Assembly (NCBI GenBank): GCA_000380225.1
Contig: KB904821.1
Location: 1,726,830 to 1,790,829, forward strand
Direction of reading: 5' to 3'
From: a filamentous cyanobacterium ESFC-1
GTDB taxonomy: Bacteria; Cyanobacteriota; Cyanobacteriia; Cyanobacteriales; Spirulinaceae
Length of the DNA: 64,000 bases
A model generated the notes under the pieces. That model searched no databases. It had not been told where the DNA came from and saw only the letters and a program-made list of their open reading frames with translations. This document shows, one piece after another, positions 9,053-18,774 of this stretch; the first letter of the stretch is position 1; each line of letters opens with the position of its first letter. Made by a program: the position numbers and the translations under genes.

Positions 9053-11689
9053 TTAGCCCGGCTGAACCGGAATGCGAATCACAAACTCTGCCCCTCCTTC
9101 AGCAGCAGACTGACAGAGCATTTGACCACCGTGACGATCGACCACCACTTGGTAGCTGATGGATAAGCCCAAACCTGTGCCTTTACCGACACCTTTAGTC
9201 GTGAAAAAGGGATCGAATAACTTTTCGCGAATTTCCGGTTTAATGCCTAAACCATTATCCGCGATCGCGACTTCGATCCAGTTATCATCCATCACCGTTG
9301 TACGAATGCGAATCAACGGTTTATGTTGGGCTTCGGGGTTAAAATGACCCCCTTGCCAAGCTTCCTCTAAGGCATCAATGCCATTACTCAACAAGTTCAT
9401 AAACACTTGATTGAGTTGTCCGGCATAGCATTCTACCTTGGGTAAATCGCCGTATTCTTTCACCACATCAATTCCGGCGATGCTAAGGTCAATTTTTTGA
9501 TTACGAGCGAAGTTTTTAAAGCGATTTTGCAAAATCATCAAGGTACTATCAATCCCTTCATGGAGATTAACGCGCTTGACTTCAGCTTCATCCAAGCGGG
9601 AAAAGGTGCGTAAAGACGCAACAATTTCTTGAATCCGTTTCGACCCCACCAACAAAGAATCGAGCAGTTTGGGATAATCTTCTTGTAAAAAATCCAACTC
9701 AATGCGTTCGATTTCGTTTTGGACTTCTTGGGGCGGTTTGGGCAAATGCTTTTGATACAACGCGATTAAGCCCAATAATTCTTGGGTGTAGCTTTTGGCA
9801 TAAGCCAAGTTGCCGTAAATAAAATTAACCGGATTATTAATTTCGTGAGCAACCCCGGCCACCATCTGCCCCAAACTCGACATTTTTTCCGTTTGAATCA
9901 GTTGGGATTGAGTGCGTTTAAGTTCTTCGAGGGTGGTTTGCAGTTCCTCGTTTTTCTCTTGGTGGCGGATGCTTTCTTCGGCTTGTTTGCGTTCGGTAAT
10001 ATCGCGAAAGGTTCCGGTATAAAACGATCGTATCCCCAAATCTGCCCGCGTTACCGTGGCTTCAACGGGAAACACCGAGCCATCGAGACGATGACCGACA
10101 ATCTCAACCGGCCCGCGATTCAGTAACTTAGATAATAAGCTGGCGCGATCGCTCACGGTTTCAGCCGACCAACCAATCAAATCAGTTAAACCCTTCCCCA
10201 CCAAGTCTTCGGGACGATGGCCAAAAATGATCCCGGCACTCGGATTGGCCGTTAAAATATCCAGCTTCGGCGTACTAAAGGTAATAATCGCGTCGCTGGC
10301 TGTCCTGACAATGGCCGCCGTTTGGGTCACGGCTTCTTCCATCGAGTCCATCACATTGTTGTAGCGGGTCGCGATTCGTCCCACTTCTGTAAACGGGTCT
10401 TCGGGGACGCGCAAACCGAGATTGCGGGTGGCGGCTTGGGTGTCCATCACCTGAAATAAGTCATAAATTTCGGTTTTGGCGTGGTGTTCTGACACATTTA
10501 AGCCAATTTCTTCGGCTTTGGCTGAAACCCGCAAGGGAAACACCCGATTCAGGAGGGATAATACCCCCCAAGCCAAGCCAAACGCCCACACGCCAGCCAC
10601 CGCAATGCCTAACAGTTGAATCCCCAGTTGTTCGAGGCGGGTTAAGCCTGTGCCGAGAACTTCTAAGTTGCCGAACAAGCCGACAGCCAGAGTTCCCCAC
10701 ATTCCTGCACCCGTATGCACTGCGATCGCGTCTACGGCATCGTCAATTTGCCACGATTCGAGGAGATATACCCCCAGAATCATCGCGGCGGCTCCCCCGA
10801 CTCCGATAATGGCAGCTAAAAAGGTCGAAACGGCATGACAAGAAGCGGTAATCGCCACTAAGCCTGCAATCGAACCATTCAGCATGGCTTCGACTGAGGG
10901 GGCTTTGCTGCGTTGCCAACTCAACCCCGCCGCCGTTAACATTCCCGCCGATCCTGCAATCACGGTATTGACAATAATACCTGCCACTTGACCGTTAAAA
11001 GCCAAGGTACTGCCGCCATTAAAGCCTAACCAGCCAATCCACAGCAGCATCGCCCCCAGTACCGAAAAGGGTAAATTTGAGCCATGAATGCGACGAGTGG
11101 TATTGTCTGTAGAAAAACGCCCTAACCGGGGCCCGACAATCATTAAAATGGCGAGGGCGACCCAACCGCCGATGCTGTGGACGACGGTCGATCCGGCAAA
11201 GTCTATAAAACCGAGTTGGGCTAACCAACCCGACACCGTATTACTATTGATGCCATTCCAAGCCCAATGACCAAAAATTGGGTAAATAAAGCCGGAAATA
11301 ATCAAGGAAATGACAAAATAAGCGCCAAAGCGCATTCGTTCAGCCACAGCCCCGGAAACAATCGTGGTAGCTGTGCTGCAAAACATTGTTTGGAAAAGGA
11401 AAAAGGCAGCCAACTCTGGCACAGCATCAAAACTCAGAAACCACCCTGTTATTCCTAACCATCCCCCTTGGGTTTCCCCAAACATGAGGGCGTATCCTAA
11501 CGCCCAAAAGAGGGCGACTGAGATACCAAAATCCGCCAAGTTTTTGACGGCGACGTTGATGCTGTTTTTAGAACGGGTCAATCCTGATTCGAGGCACATA
11601 AAGCCTGGCTGCATCAGAAAGACCAAGCCAGAGCAAGCAATTAGCCAAAGAGTATTAACCACTACGTTATTGCTTTTTCTGGTAAACAA
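9053..11689 (-). CDS. Ammonium transporter-histidine kinase fusion (Amt-PAS-HisKA-HATPase)
   Basis: 878 residues. Residues 1-390 form a complete Amt/Mep/Rh channel: 11 hydrophobic segments, the conserved Asp163 in DFAGSTVVH, and both pore histidines, His171 and His325 ([17 protein letters not shown]). A linker (about 390-460) leads to a PAS domain (about 461-570), a coiled coil, a HisKA of the type common in cyanobacteria with His615 (GVAHEINNP), and an HATPase_c with GTGLGL. All key residues of both halves are present, so it probably senses ammonium at the plasma membrane and signals by phosphorylation; whether it also conducts is open. Amt-kinase fusions are known in other bacteria. No response regulator is adjacent. 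Confidence 0.92.
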   Translation of the reverse strand: MFTRKSNNVVVNTLWLIACSGLVFLMQPGFMCLESGLTRSKNSINVAVKNLADFGISVALFWALGYALMFGETQGGWLGITGWFLSFDAVPELAAFFLFQTMFCSTATTIVSGAVAERMRFGAYFVISLIISGFIYPIFGHWAWNGINSNTVSGWLAQLGFIDFAGSTVVHSIGGWVALAILMIVGPRLGRFSTDNTTRRIHGSNLPFSVLGAMLLWIGWLGFNGGSTLAFNGQVAGIIVNTVIAGSAGMLTAAGLSWQRSKAPSVEAMLNGSIAGLVAITASCHAVSTFLAAIIGVGGAAAMILGVYLLESWQIDDAVDAIAVHTGAGMWGTLAVGLFGNLEVLGTGLTRLEQLGIQLLGIAVAGVWAFGLAWGVLSLLNRVFPLRVSAKAEEIGLNVSEHHAKTEIYDLFQVMDTQAATRNLGLRVPEDPFTEVGRIATRYNNVMDSMEEAVTQTAAIVRTASDAIITFSTPKLDILTANPSAGIIFGHRPEDLVGKGLTDLIGWSAETVSDRASLLSKLLNRGPVEIVGHRLDGSVFPVEATVTRADLGIRSFYTGTFRDITERKQAEESIRHQEKNEELQTTLEELKRTQSQLIQTEKMSSLGQMVAGVAHEINNPVNFIYGNLAYAKSYTQELLGLIALYQKHLPKPPQEVQNEIERIELDFLQEDYPKLLDSLLVGSKRIQEIVASLRTFSRLDEAEVKRVNLHEGIDSTLMILQNRFKNFARNQKIDLSIAGIDVVKEYGDLPKVECYAGQLNQVFMNLLSNGIDALEEAWQGGHFNPEAQHKPLIRIRTTVMDDNWIEVAIADNGLGIKPEIREKLFDPFFTTKGVGKGTGLGLSISYQVVVDRHGGQMLCQSAAEGGAEFVIRIPVQPG

Positions 11690-11865
11690 TCCATTCTTGT
11701 GTTTTTACGATTGTATCGTTGTGCTTTATGATACAAATTGGTTGTTGGTTGTTGGTTATTGGATTTCACTTTGTTCTACAAGGGGTGTGAACAGTAATGC
11801 AACTTCCCTGATTACTGATTACTGATAACTGAAGAAACCCCCGATTGCCGATTGCCCACTGCCCC
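11690..11865. repeat. Intergenic short repeats
   Basis: A short TTGGTTGTTGG unit near 11738-11762, an ATTACTGATTACTGATAACT unit near 11810-11831 and a CCCCGATTGCCGATTGCCC unit near 11838, which is also found at 4830. No gene. The promoter of the Amt-kinase gene should lie here. Confidence 0.7.
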
Positions 11866-13173
11866 TTAGAGGCCGACCGCCGATTCCACGACTCGGATTG
11901 TATAGCGACCGCGATCGCTTGCGTCGTAACCATTGATAAAAATACGGTAAGTCCCGTTACGAGGAATCGTAATTTCTACGGAGGAATTGGTATTATCGTC
12001 GCTGAGGTCGTCGTTTTGGTCGATGATATTGTCGTTTTCATCAAAAACTGCCAAGAAAGTATCAAACTCGTTACTTTCTACCGCAATCCTCAAGACTTGT
12101 CCGGCTTGACCTGAAAATTGATGCACGTCATATAAACTACCATCTTGCTCATAAACTTGGTCGCCGTTTTCTAAAATGCCCTGTTCAAACAAAATTTCGC
12201 GGGGAGTGGGCGGTTCAGGATTGACCGCAACGGGATCGGATTGGGGTTCTTCTACCGTTGGGGTGGTGTTGGTCGCTGTCGGTGGCGTGGCTTCGCTTTC
12301 GGCGGAGTTGACAACCGGGATGATCGACGGGGGCGGTTCTTCGACCGGAGGCGGGACTTCTAAGGAAGATGGCGGGGGTGAGGATATGTCAGGAGTCGTC
12401 GGCGGTAATTCCCGAATCACTATATTTTCAGGAGTATCGGGGTTTTCGATGCGAGTCGGATTTAAGGGGGAAGTGGGATTGGCCGCTGTGCGATCGCGAA
12501 AATCGCTGCTGTAGGTAATCACGCACATCTGCTCGTAACGTTGATGCTCTCCACAAGCAACCCCAGTGGCACTAAAACCATTGAATAAGATGTTTTCGCG
12601 ATGGTAACGTCCGACCACCCCATCATCGACAATCATTTGCATGACAATGGCTTCGGCTGAGGTGACTCCGTAGGTGAGGTTTTCGCCCACATCTCCTTGG
12701 GATTCGCCATAACGATTAATGCGGTCGAGAAATTGACTACCATCGCTGCCGTAGTGGCCGATGTTGCCTTTGCTGCCTACGTCGTTGAGGTGATCCCGCG
12801 CTCCTAAAGACATTCCGGGGGATAAAGTCAAAGGCGGAAGCGGCGAGAGGTTTTGTAGCACTTGGATGGCTTCATCTACAGCTTGAGTACCTTCTTGAGT
12901 AGGAATCGCGTCTTGGTTGGGGAGCTTGAGAATGCGCCCTTGATAATATTGCTTCATGGTTTCGAGCCAAGCGGCGTAGCCTTGGGGATTGGTTCGCGCT
13001 CGATTCATTTCGGCTAATACTTGACGCTCTAAAGCCGATAACTGGAAATTCGCGGTTTGGGCGATCGCGGGGGGGTTTAGGATCGTCAAATTTAGGGGAA
13101 GTCCGCCCCATAAGGGGGTAGCGCCTACCGCGATCGCGATCGCCTGCCGAAAATAGTTGGGTATTCGAGCCAT
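11866..13173 (-). CDS. Secreted CAP (SCP/PR1) domain protein with C-terminal PPC domain
   Basis: 435 residues. An N-terminal signal peptide ends near AIAQ (about 39). A CAP domain spans about 45-225 and keeps the family's His and Glu positions (IGHYGSDGSQF and GENLTYG). A Pro-, Glu- and Thr-rich linker of about 90 residues follows, then a pre-peptidase C-terminal type beta-sandwich (about 335-430, with the DTFLAVFDENDN acidic loop). CAP proteins act outside the cell; enzymatic or lipid-binding activity here is unknown. The PPC domain usually accompanies secreted proteases and may help secretion. Confidence 0.88.
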   Translation of the reverse strand: MARIPNYFRQAIAIAVGATPLWGGLPLNLTILNPPAIAQTANFQLSALERQVLAEMNRARTNPQGYAAWLETMKQYYQGRILKLPNQDAIPTQEGTQAVDEAIQVLQNLSPLPPLTLSPGMSLGARDHLNDVGSKGNIGHYGSDGSQFLDRINRYGESQGDVGENLTYGVTSAEAIVMQMIVDDGVVGRYHRENILFNGFSATGVACGEHQRYEQMCVITYSSDFRDRTAANPTSPLNPTRIENPDTPENIVIRELPPTTPDISSPPPSSLEVPPPVEEPPPSIIPVVNSAESEATPPTATNTTPTVEEPQSDPVAVNPEPPTPREILFEQGILENGDQVYEQDGSLYDVHQFSGQAGQVLRIAVESNEFDTFLAVFDENDNIIDQNDDLSDDNTNSSVEITIPRNGTYRIFINGYDASDRGRYTIRVVESAVGL

Positions 13174-13443
13174 AATTTCGCTTAACAGAATGCAGCAAGG
13201 TAATATTAGTTGCAGAATCCGCGTGATAGCCTGCGTTTGATTCTAACGGACATCATAGCGGAGTCAAATTCCTCTTGGTCAAGTCTTTGGCCGAGGGATT
13301 CTTAATCTTAACGGTCAGCCCGGTCAAGTCAGAAGCGCGATCGCGGCCTCGTTTTTCGGCTGATTCTGGTGTATCGTCATTTTAGAGCCTCGTTGTTGCT
13401 TACTCTCTGGATGTTCACCAGAGATTTTTCCAATCAGTCCATC

Positions 13444-13977
13444 ATGCAAAATACGGATTATTTTTGGTTTGGTTTATTAATGTGGTTGAGTAGTATGCTG
13501 GCAGTCTTTTATTTCTGGGGAAAACAGCGTCAATCCTCGACTTCTCTGCCGTCTTCTACTCCCTCCGACAGCGATCGCGATCGCATTGCTGCCCTAGAAG
13601 CCGAATGTCGCCGCCTCCAACAAGAATTAGACCAAAGTTCCCAAAGCGCTCAAACCGAGGCTCAACAAGCCCATTTCGAGCAGCTTAAAAGCCTTTTGAT
13701 TAGCTTTCCCACTGCCCAGATTATGGCGGAAAAAAAGCCCACTCTACCCGCCAAAAACTTAACGGCTTTGTTTACGCCCCTCCATGATTTAACCGCAACC
13801 TGGGGTTACGAACAAGTTGGCGAACCTTGGACGCAAGTTCCCTACGATCCCGCCCTTCACCAACCCGACAACCCAGACATTCAACCCGGAGAAATGGTTT
13901 ATGTGCGCTTTGTCGGCTATCGCGATCGCGATCGTCTTCTCTGTCCGGCAAAGGTCAGTCGCACTTTACCTTGGTAA
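13444..13977 (+). CDS. Membrane-anchored GrpE-like protein
   Basis: 177 residues from the ATG at 13444 (an in-frame ATG at 13369 would add 25 residues). A single membrane span (about 5-25) is followed by a polar coiled coil and a C-terminal region resembling the beta-head of the DnaK nucleotide exchange factor GrpE: VGEPWTQVPYDPALHQP, then GEMVYVRFVGYRDRDRLLCP and AKVS. In GrpE this head contacts the DnaK ATPase domain. The long paired helix of true GrpE is short here and replaced by a membrane anchor, so it may recruit DnaK to a membrane. The assignment rests on motif reading only. Confidence 0.6.
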   Translation: MQNTDYFWFGLLMWLSSMLAVFYFWGKQRQSSTSLPSSTPSDSDRDRIAALEAECRRLQQELDQSSQSAQTEAQQAHFEQLKSLLISFPTAQIMAEKKPTLPAKNLTALFTPLHDLTATWGYEQVGEPWTQVPYDPALHQPDNPDIQPGEMVYVRFVGYRDRDRLLCPAKVSRTLPW

Positions 13978-13979
13978 TT

Positions 13980-14088
13980 AACAATGAACAATGAACAATG
14001 AACAATGAACAATGAACAATGAACAATGAACAATGAACAATGAACAATTAACAATTAACAATTAACAATTAACAATTAACAATTAACA
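13980..14088. repeat. AACAATG/AACAATT heptamer array
   Basis: About 15 copies of the 7-bp units AACAATG then AACAATT, starting at the stop codon of the GrpE-like gene. The unit switches from AACAATG to AACAATT part-way, indicating expansion from two founder units. Confidence 0.9.
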
Positions 14089-14098
14089 ATGACTATTC

Positions 14099-14298
14099 GT
14101 GACAAGTTAAGCCTAAAAGCAAGATGTCAAGAAAACCTCAAACCGTCGTGTCGGGGAACAGGCAATCTGCCCAATCTCAACTATGCAGAAGTGGGGTTGT
14201 TGACAACGACATTGACGGGGTAAATGGGTGGAGATTGGACGGGGAAACCCCGCCCCTACGAGAAACTTGACAATCAAACCAAAACCTTAACTTGTCAC
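14099..14298. mobile_element. Putative MITE-like element with 13-bp terminal inverted repeats
   Basis: GTGACAAGTTAAG (14099-14111) is mirrored exactly by CTTAACTTGTCAC (14286-14298), bounding 200 bp. The inside holds a palindromic GGGGAAACCCCGCCCC unit and a 44-codon frame of no recognised kind. No transposase is present, so it would be a non-autonomous element. The target duplication is unclear. Confidence 0.5.
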
Positions 14299-14332
14299 TA
14301 ATGACCAAAGACGAATGACAAAGGACTAATAT

Positions 14333-15871
14333 TTAATGTAAGAAATGACGAATCCCCGTCAATATCATTACCACGCCCAACTCATTTGCTGCCGCGATCG
14401 AATCCTTATCGCGAATTGAGCCGCCGGGTTGCACAATGGAGGTAATACCCGCCGCCGCCGCACTCCGCACACTGTCGTCAAAGGGGAAGAAACCGTCACT
14501 GGCGAGGGTTGCCCCTTGAGTGGCTTCTCCGGCTTGTTCTAGGGCGATTTTGGCTGCGCCGACGCGATTCATTTGACCCGCACCGATACCGAGGGTGACG
14601 CGATCGCGAGTTACGACAATGGCATTGGATTTAACGTGTTTGGCCACTTTCCAGGCGAATAACATTTCCGCCAGTTGTGCCTCGGTGGGTTGCTTTTCCG
14701 TGACGATTTGCCAGGATTGGGGATCGTCGATCAAGTCGTCGGCAGCTTGGACAAGAAACCCGCCTGCGATCGCTTTGATCGTGTCGCGATCGCGAGAAGT
14801 CATATCCGGTAAAATCAACACCCGCAATTTAGACTTAGCCGCCAGAATCTCTTGGGCTTCGGGGTCGCAACCCGGCGCAACCACACACTCCAGAAACGTC
14901 TTTTTCAAGGCTTCGGCGGTGGGAACATCAATGGGTTGATTCAGAGTAACAATGCCCCCAAAAGCTGACACAGAATCGGCGTTAAAGGCTTTTTCGTAAG
15001 CTTCGGCTAAACTGCTACCAATAGCCACACCGCAGGGATTCGTATGTTTGAGGACGGCGGCGGCGGGTTCAGAGGCAGGAAACTCAGCTATAATGCGGCG
15101 GGCAGCTTCGAGATCGACCAGGTTATTGTAGCTGAGTTCTTTCCCTTGCAGTTTTTCGGCACTCGTCCAGCCGGTTTGACTGGTTTGATACCAAGTGGCG
15201 TTTTGGTGGGGGTTTTCGCCGTAACGCAGGGTTTGGTTTTGCGTCCCGGTAATGGTGAAGCTGTCGGTGGTTTCGCCCTCTGAGTCTAAGCTGGCGAAAT
15301 AATCGGAAATGGCGCGATCGTAGTTTCGCGTCATATTAAAGGCTTCGGCGGCTCTCGCTTGCCGGAAATTAAGCGGGATTTCGCCGTTATTTTGCGCTAA
15401 TTGGTTTAAATAATCATCATAGCGAGCAGGATTGCATAATACGGTCAGATGGGCGAAGTTTTTAGCAGAAGCTCGCAGTAAGGTGGGGCCGCCAATGTCG
15501 ATTTGTTCGATCGCGTCGGCAACAGTAACATCGGGTTTAGCGATGGTTTCGACGAAGGGATACAGGTTAACGACAACCAGATCGATGGGGCGAATGTCGT
15601 TGCTTTCTAGGTCAGTGTTGTCCTGAGAGACATCGCGACGGGCGAGAATCCCCCCATGAATGCGCGGGTGTAGGGTTTTGACGCGGCCTCCCAGGATTTC
15701 GGGCGATCCGGTGTAGTCGCTGACTTTGGTGACGGTTAGCCCTGCATCTTTGAGGGCTTTGGCTGTACCACCACTGCTGATAATTTCAAAGTCGAATTTT
15801 TCGATTAGTTGACGGGCAAATTCTACAATACCGGTTTTGTTGGAGACGCTGATGAGTGCGAGTTTTGCCAT
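14333..15871 (-). CDS. purH: Bifunctional AICAR transformylase/IMP cyclohydrolase PurH
   Basis: 512 residues, normal length. The N-terminal IMP cyclohydrolase domain (about 1-195) has the MGS-like start ALISVSNKTGIVEFARQLI and GGRVKTLHPRIHGGIL. The AICAR formyltransferase domain follows, with the catalytic Lys-His of VLKHTNPCGVAIG. It catalyses the last two steps of purine synthesis, AICAR to FAICAR to IMP, in the cytoplasm. It is transcribed alone here; the gap to the GrpE-like gene is filled by repeats. Confidence 0.98.
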   Translation of the reverse strand: MAKLALISVSNKTGIVEFARQLIEKFDFEIISSGGTAKALKDAGLTVTKVSDYTGSPEILGGRVKTLHPRIHGGILARRDVSQDNTDLESNDIRPIDLVVVNLYPFVETIAKPDVTVADAIEQIDIGGPTLLRASAKNFAHLTVLCNPARYDDYLNQLAQNNGEIPLNFRQARAAEAFNMTRNYDRAISDYFASLDSEGETTDSFTITGTQNQTLRYGENPHQNATWYQTSQTGWTSAEKLQGKELSYNNLVDLEAARRIIAEFPASEPAAAVLKHTNPCGVAIGSSLAEAYEKAFNADSVSAFGGIVTLNQPIDVPTAEALKKTFLECVVAPGCDPEAQEILAAKSKLRVLILPDMTSRDRDTIKAIAGGFLVQAADDLIDDPQSWQIVTEKQPTEAQLAEMLFAWKVAKHVKSNAIVVTRDRVTLGIGAGQMNRVGAAKIALEQAGEATQGATLASDGFFPFDDSVRSAAAAGITSIVQPGGSIRDKDSIAAANELGVVMILTGIRHFLH

Positions 15872-16247
15872 GATTACTTAATTGATTCAGGGATTCAGTT
15901 TAGCCGATAACGGTTGAATGATAGACGATTCGGGTTTGGGATAGGAAGGTTCTAGCCAAGAAGTTCCTTGTGTACTGTTCCTGAAGCAACGGGTTTCTGT
16001 CAACTCTGGGGAATGGGGGCGATCGCGTTTTGCTGGATTTTGAGGGGAAAGATTACGACCAAGTTTTGGGTTTGGTTTTAATTTTTCACAGAGGAATTTA
16101 GGGGCTTTGTAAAGTAAGTTAAAAGGTTTTTAATAACTACTCTAAAATTTATTAACTTTATTGAAATCAAGGGGAATAAGCTTGGCAATCCTACAATTCT
16201 TATGACAGATTATAACTATAAAGTCAGATAATGCAATTCGGAGAATT
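15872..16247. other. Intergenic region
   Basis: No gene, tandem repeat or clear hairpin recognised. It carries one HIP1-like site near 16019 and becomes AT-rich towards 16247. It must contain the purH promoter and probably that of the small gene at 16248. Confidence 0.5.
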
Positions 16248-16466
16248 ATGCCTGTAAATCCTGAAAATGCTTGGCTTCTACTGAGCAAAAAACATTTGTA
16301 TTTGATGTCTTCTGAACAAGACAATCGGTATTACGAAAAACTGGATGTGGAGAAAACACCTGCAAATGAAGATTTGGTTGAGGGAGTCCCGATCCATTGG
16401 TTTATAAAAAAACGCAATCTAGTTGTTAATTACGATAAAGACGATTCAGAATTTAAACCTGTCTGA
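16248..16466 (+). CDS. Hypothetical 72-residue protein
   Basis: A short soluble, charged protein (MPVNPENAWLLLSKKHLYLM at the start) with no recognised domain. Support comes from a ribosome binding site GGAG four bases before the ATG and protein-like composition with alternating charged and aromatic residues. It stands alone between purH and the convergent glycosyltransferase gene. Confidence 0.5.
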   Translation: MPVNPENAWLLLSKKHLYLMSSEQDNRYYEKLDVEKTPANEDLVEGVPIHWFIKKRNLVVNYDKDDSEFKPV

Positions 16467-16585
16467 ATACCCGTAAAAAATGTTTGATTGCTATTGACAG
16501 TTTTCCTTTTTTCCGATTAAAAAATATAAGGGGAAAGCTGTCTTTCGTTTGATTGATTTCTGGGGATTGGACTGTTTATCAATTT

Positions 16586-17695
16586 TCAAATAAAAATGCG
16601 TTGAGCGAGTCGGATAAAGCGATCGCTAATGTGATGAATTTCAAAGTCTTGCGATCGCGCCTGCAACTCCTCTCGATCCAACGGTTGCGCCAGGGTGGTT
16701 TGCATCGCCTCAGCCAAAGCGCTAACATCGCCCACGGGGACTAAAGACCCATAACGCCCATTGTCCAGAATATCCCGCGGCCCGTGGGGACAATCGGTAG
16801 AAACTACCGCACAGCCACAAGCCAGGGCTTCGATCAACACCGTGGGTAAGCCTTCTCGTTGTGAAGAAAGGACGAAAAGGGCAGCACGACTGAGATAAGC
16901 ATAAGGATTTGCCACAAAACCGGGTAAACTGACAAATTCAGTCAGATTTAATTCTTGGATGAGGGTTTCGAGTTGTTGACGTTTACCCCCTTCCCCTAAA
17001 ATCATAAGACGGGCGGGTTGTTGGGCGATAAGTTGAGCAAAAGCGCGAATCAGGGTAGAAAAGTCTTTTTGCGGCGTAAGGCGACCAATCCCCAGAATAA
17101 CGGGGGGTTGATCTGGGGCAAACCAAGGATGATCCAAGGGCGCGATCGCCTGCTGTTGTAGAGTAGCATCAACAACAGGATTAGGAATCACGGTGATACG
17201 TAGCGGTGACAAGTTGAGCAAATTTCCATAATAATCGGCGACACCCTGAGAAGGGGTCACAATGGCATTAGCCCAACGATATAGCGATCGCATCGCCGTG
17301 ATTTTCAGTTGCGTGGGGGGCTGAGTTGGCGGCATTTGTTCCCACAGCATTAACCGCGAGGGAAACCCGGCTAAGGTGTTGGCTAACACGGCACATTCAT
17401 TCGTCCAAACAAGATGAGAAATTAGAATATCTGGGGCTTCCTGACGCAAATAACGCACTAGGGGAGAAGTAAGTTGTAGGGTACTCAGCGCTCGATTTTC
17501 GATGGGCTGACGGAGATTAATCACTCTGATCTGTGAGGAAATGCGGTCTTGATAAGGACCGTTCAAATCCGCTAAAACTAAATCAGTTTCATAGCCCTGC
17601 TGAGTCAGACCTCGTAATAAATTGAGAGTTACTCGTTCTTGACCCCCTCCCGCCAAATTTGGCAATAAACAAGCAATTCGTCTCATAAGAGCCAT
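16586..17695 (-). CDS. GT4-family glycosyltransferase
   Basis: 369 residues from the start I prefer (ATG at 17695, preceded by GGGAGACGAG); the open frame extends back to 17749. The GT-B fold is recognisable from GGGQERVTLNLLRGL at the N-terminus, the nucleotide-sugar region PPVILGIGRLTPQKDFSTLI, and the GT4 signature SSQREGLPTVLIEALACGCA. It transfers a sugar from a nucleotide donor to a growing glycan, probably an exopolysaccharide. It is divergent from the hpsE-like gene, with about 85 bases between starts, so the pair may share regulation. Confidence 0.9.
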   Translation of the reverse strand: MALMRRIACLLPNLAGGGQERVTLNLLRGLTQQGYETDLVLADLNGPYQDRISSQIRVINLRQPIENRALSTLQLTSPLVRYLRQEAPDILISHLVWTNECAVLANTLAGFPSRLMLWEQMPPTQPPTQLKITAMRSLYRWANAIVTPSQGVADYYGNLLNLSPLRITVIPNPVVDATLQQQAIAPLDHPWFAPDQPPVILGIGRLTPQKDFSTLIRAFAQLIAQQPARLMILGEGGKRQQLETLIQELNLTEFVSLPGFVANPYAYLSRAALFVLSSQREGLPTVLIEALACGCAVVSTDCPHGPRDILDNGRYGSLVPVGDVSALAEAMQTTLAQPLDREELQARSQDFEIHHISDRFIRLAQRIFI

Positions 17696-17781
17696 AAAAT
17701 CTCGTCTCCCTATTACTGTTTTTCGATTTTGAGATCGAACATTGATCAAGATTTAAAATCAAACTTGCTGTTAATTGATTT

Positions 17782-18774
17782 ATGAGTTGTAATGCTTTAC
17801 CCCCGCCAAAATGTGATGTAACGATCGCTATTTGTACTTACAATGGCGAATCCCGCTTACCCGAAGTATTACAATGCCTAGAACAGCAAGTCGTGCTAGA
17901 GGATATTATCTGGGAAGTTCTCATTATTGATAACAACAGTAGTGACGAAACTCAAACCGTGAGCGATCGCTACCGCCAAACGGTATCTTATACCCTACGC
18001 TACTACTTTGAAGCCCAACAAGGGTTAGCTTTTGCACGACAAAGCGCCGTCGAACAAGCCCAAGGAGAATGGGTGGCATTTATCGATGATGATAACTTTC
18101 CCGATCCCGATTGGATTGCGGCGGCCATGCAGTTTGCTCGAATCCATCCCCAAGCGGGTGCTTTTGGTGGCTTAACCCGCGCCCAACTCGAAGGCATACC
18201 CCCCGACGGATTCGAGGAAATCGCCCCTTTCCTGGCAATTGTCGAGCGCGGTACAACAGCATTTCGGTATGAGCGATCGCGACGGCTTTTACCCCCAGGG
18301 GCGGGTTTAGTCGTGCGTCGTCAAGCCTGGCTTGATTGTGTTCCCCCTCGTTTGTTTCTCACTGGACGAGAACACCAATTAAAATTAGCCAGTGAAGATT
18401 TAGAAGCAATTATATATCTGCAAAATGCGGGGTGGGAGATTTGGTACAATCCCCAAATGAAGCTGAATCATAAAATTCCGGCCCATCGTTTAGAGCGAAA
18501 TTATTTACTCGCGATCGCCCGTGGTACAGGACTCGCTCGTTATCATATCCGCCGCTTGCGCTTGCAAACCTGGCAAAAACCCCTATTTTACGGGCTTTAT
18601 TTTTTCAACGATCTACGACAAGCCCTCTGGCATTATTTACAGTATCGCCAAACCTTCACAACCAATGTCGCCGCCGCTTGTAAAATGACATTTTTAATGG
18701 CGAGTTTGTGGAGTCCGTGGGTACTTTGGCGCAAATCGCAGTACAGCAGCACTAAACGTACCTCAGAAGCTTAA
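17782..18774 (+). CDS. hpsE: GT2 glycosyltransferase, HpsE-like (hormogonium polysaccharide)
   Basis: 330 residues with a GT-A fold: VTIAICTYNGESRLPEVL, the metal-binding DDDN of VAFIDDDNFPDPDW, and the acceptor region SEDLEAIIYLQNAGWEIWY. The C-terminal region with FYGLYFFNDLRQALWHYLQY is typical of HpsE, which in filamentous cyanobacteria belongs to the set making the polysaccharide needed for hormogonium gliding. The rest of the hps cluster is not in this window, so the specific name is inferred. The stop overlaps the convergent stress-protein gene by 4 bases. Confidence 0.75.
   Translation: MSCNALPPPKCDVTIAICTYNGESRLPEVLQCLEQQVVLEDIIWEVLIIDNNSSDETQTVSDRYRQTVSYTLRYYFEAQQGLAFARQSAVEQAQGEWVAFIDDDNFPDPDWIAAAMQFARIHPQAGAFGGLTRAQLEGIPPDGFEEIAPFLAIVERGTTAFRYERSRRLLPPGAGLVVRRQAWLDCVPPRLFLTGREHQLKLASEDLEAIIYLQNAGWEIWYNPQMKLNHKIPAHRLERNYLLAIARGTGLARYHIRRLRLQTWQKPLFYGLYFFNDLRQALWHYLQYRQTFTTNVAAACKMTFLMASLWSPWVLWRKSQYSSTKRTSEA

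Noticed and set aside
14089-14223. 44-codon frame inside the inverted-repeat element
   Set aside because: No ribosome binding site other than the repeat array and no recognisable features.
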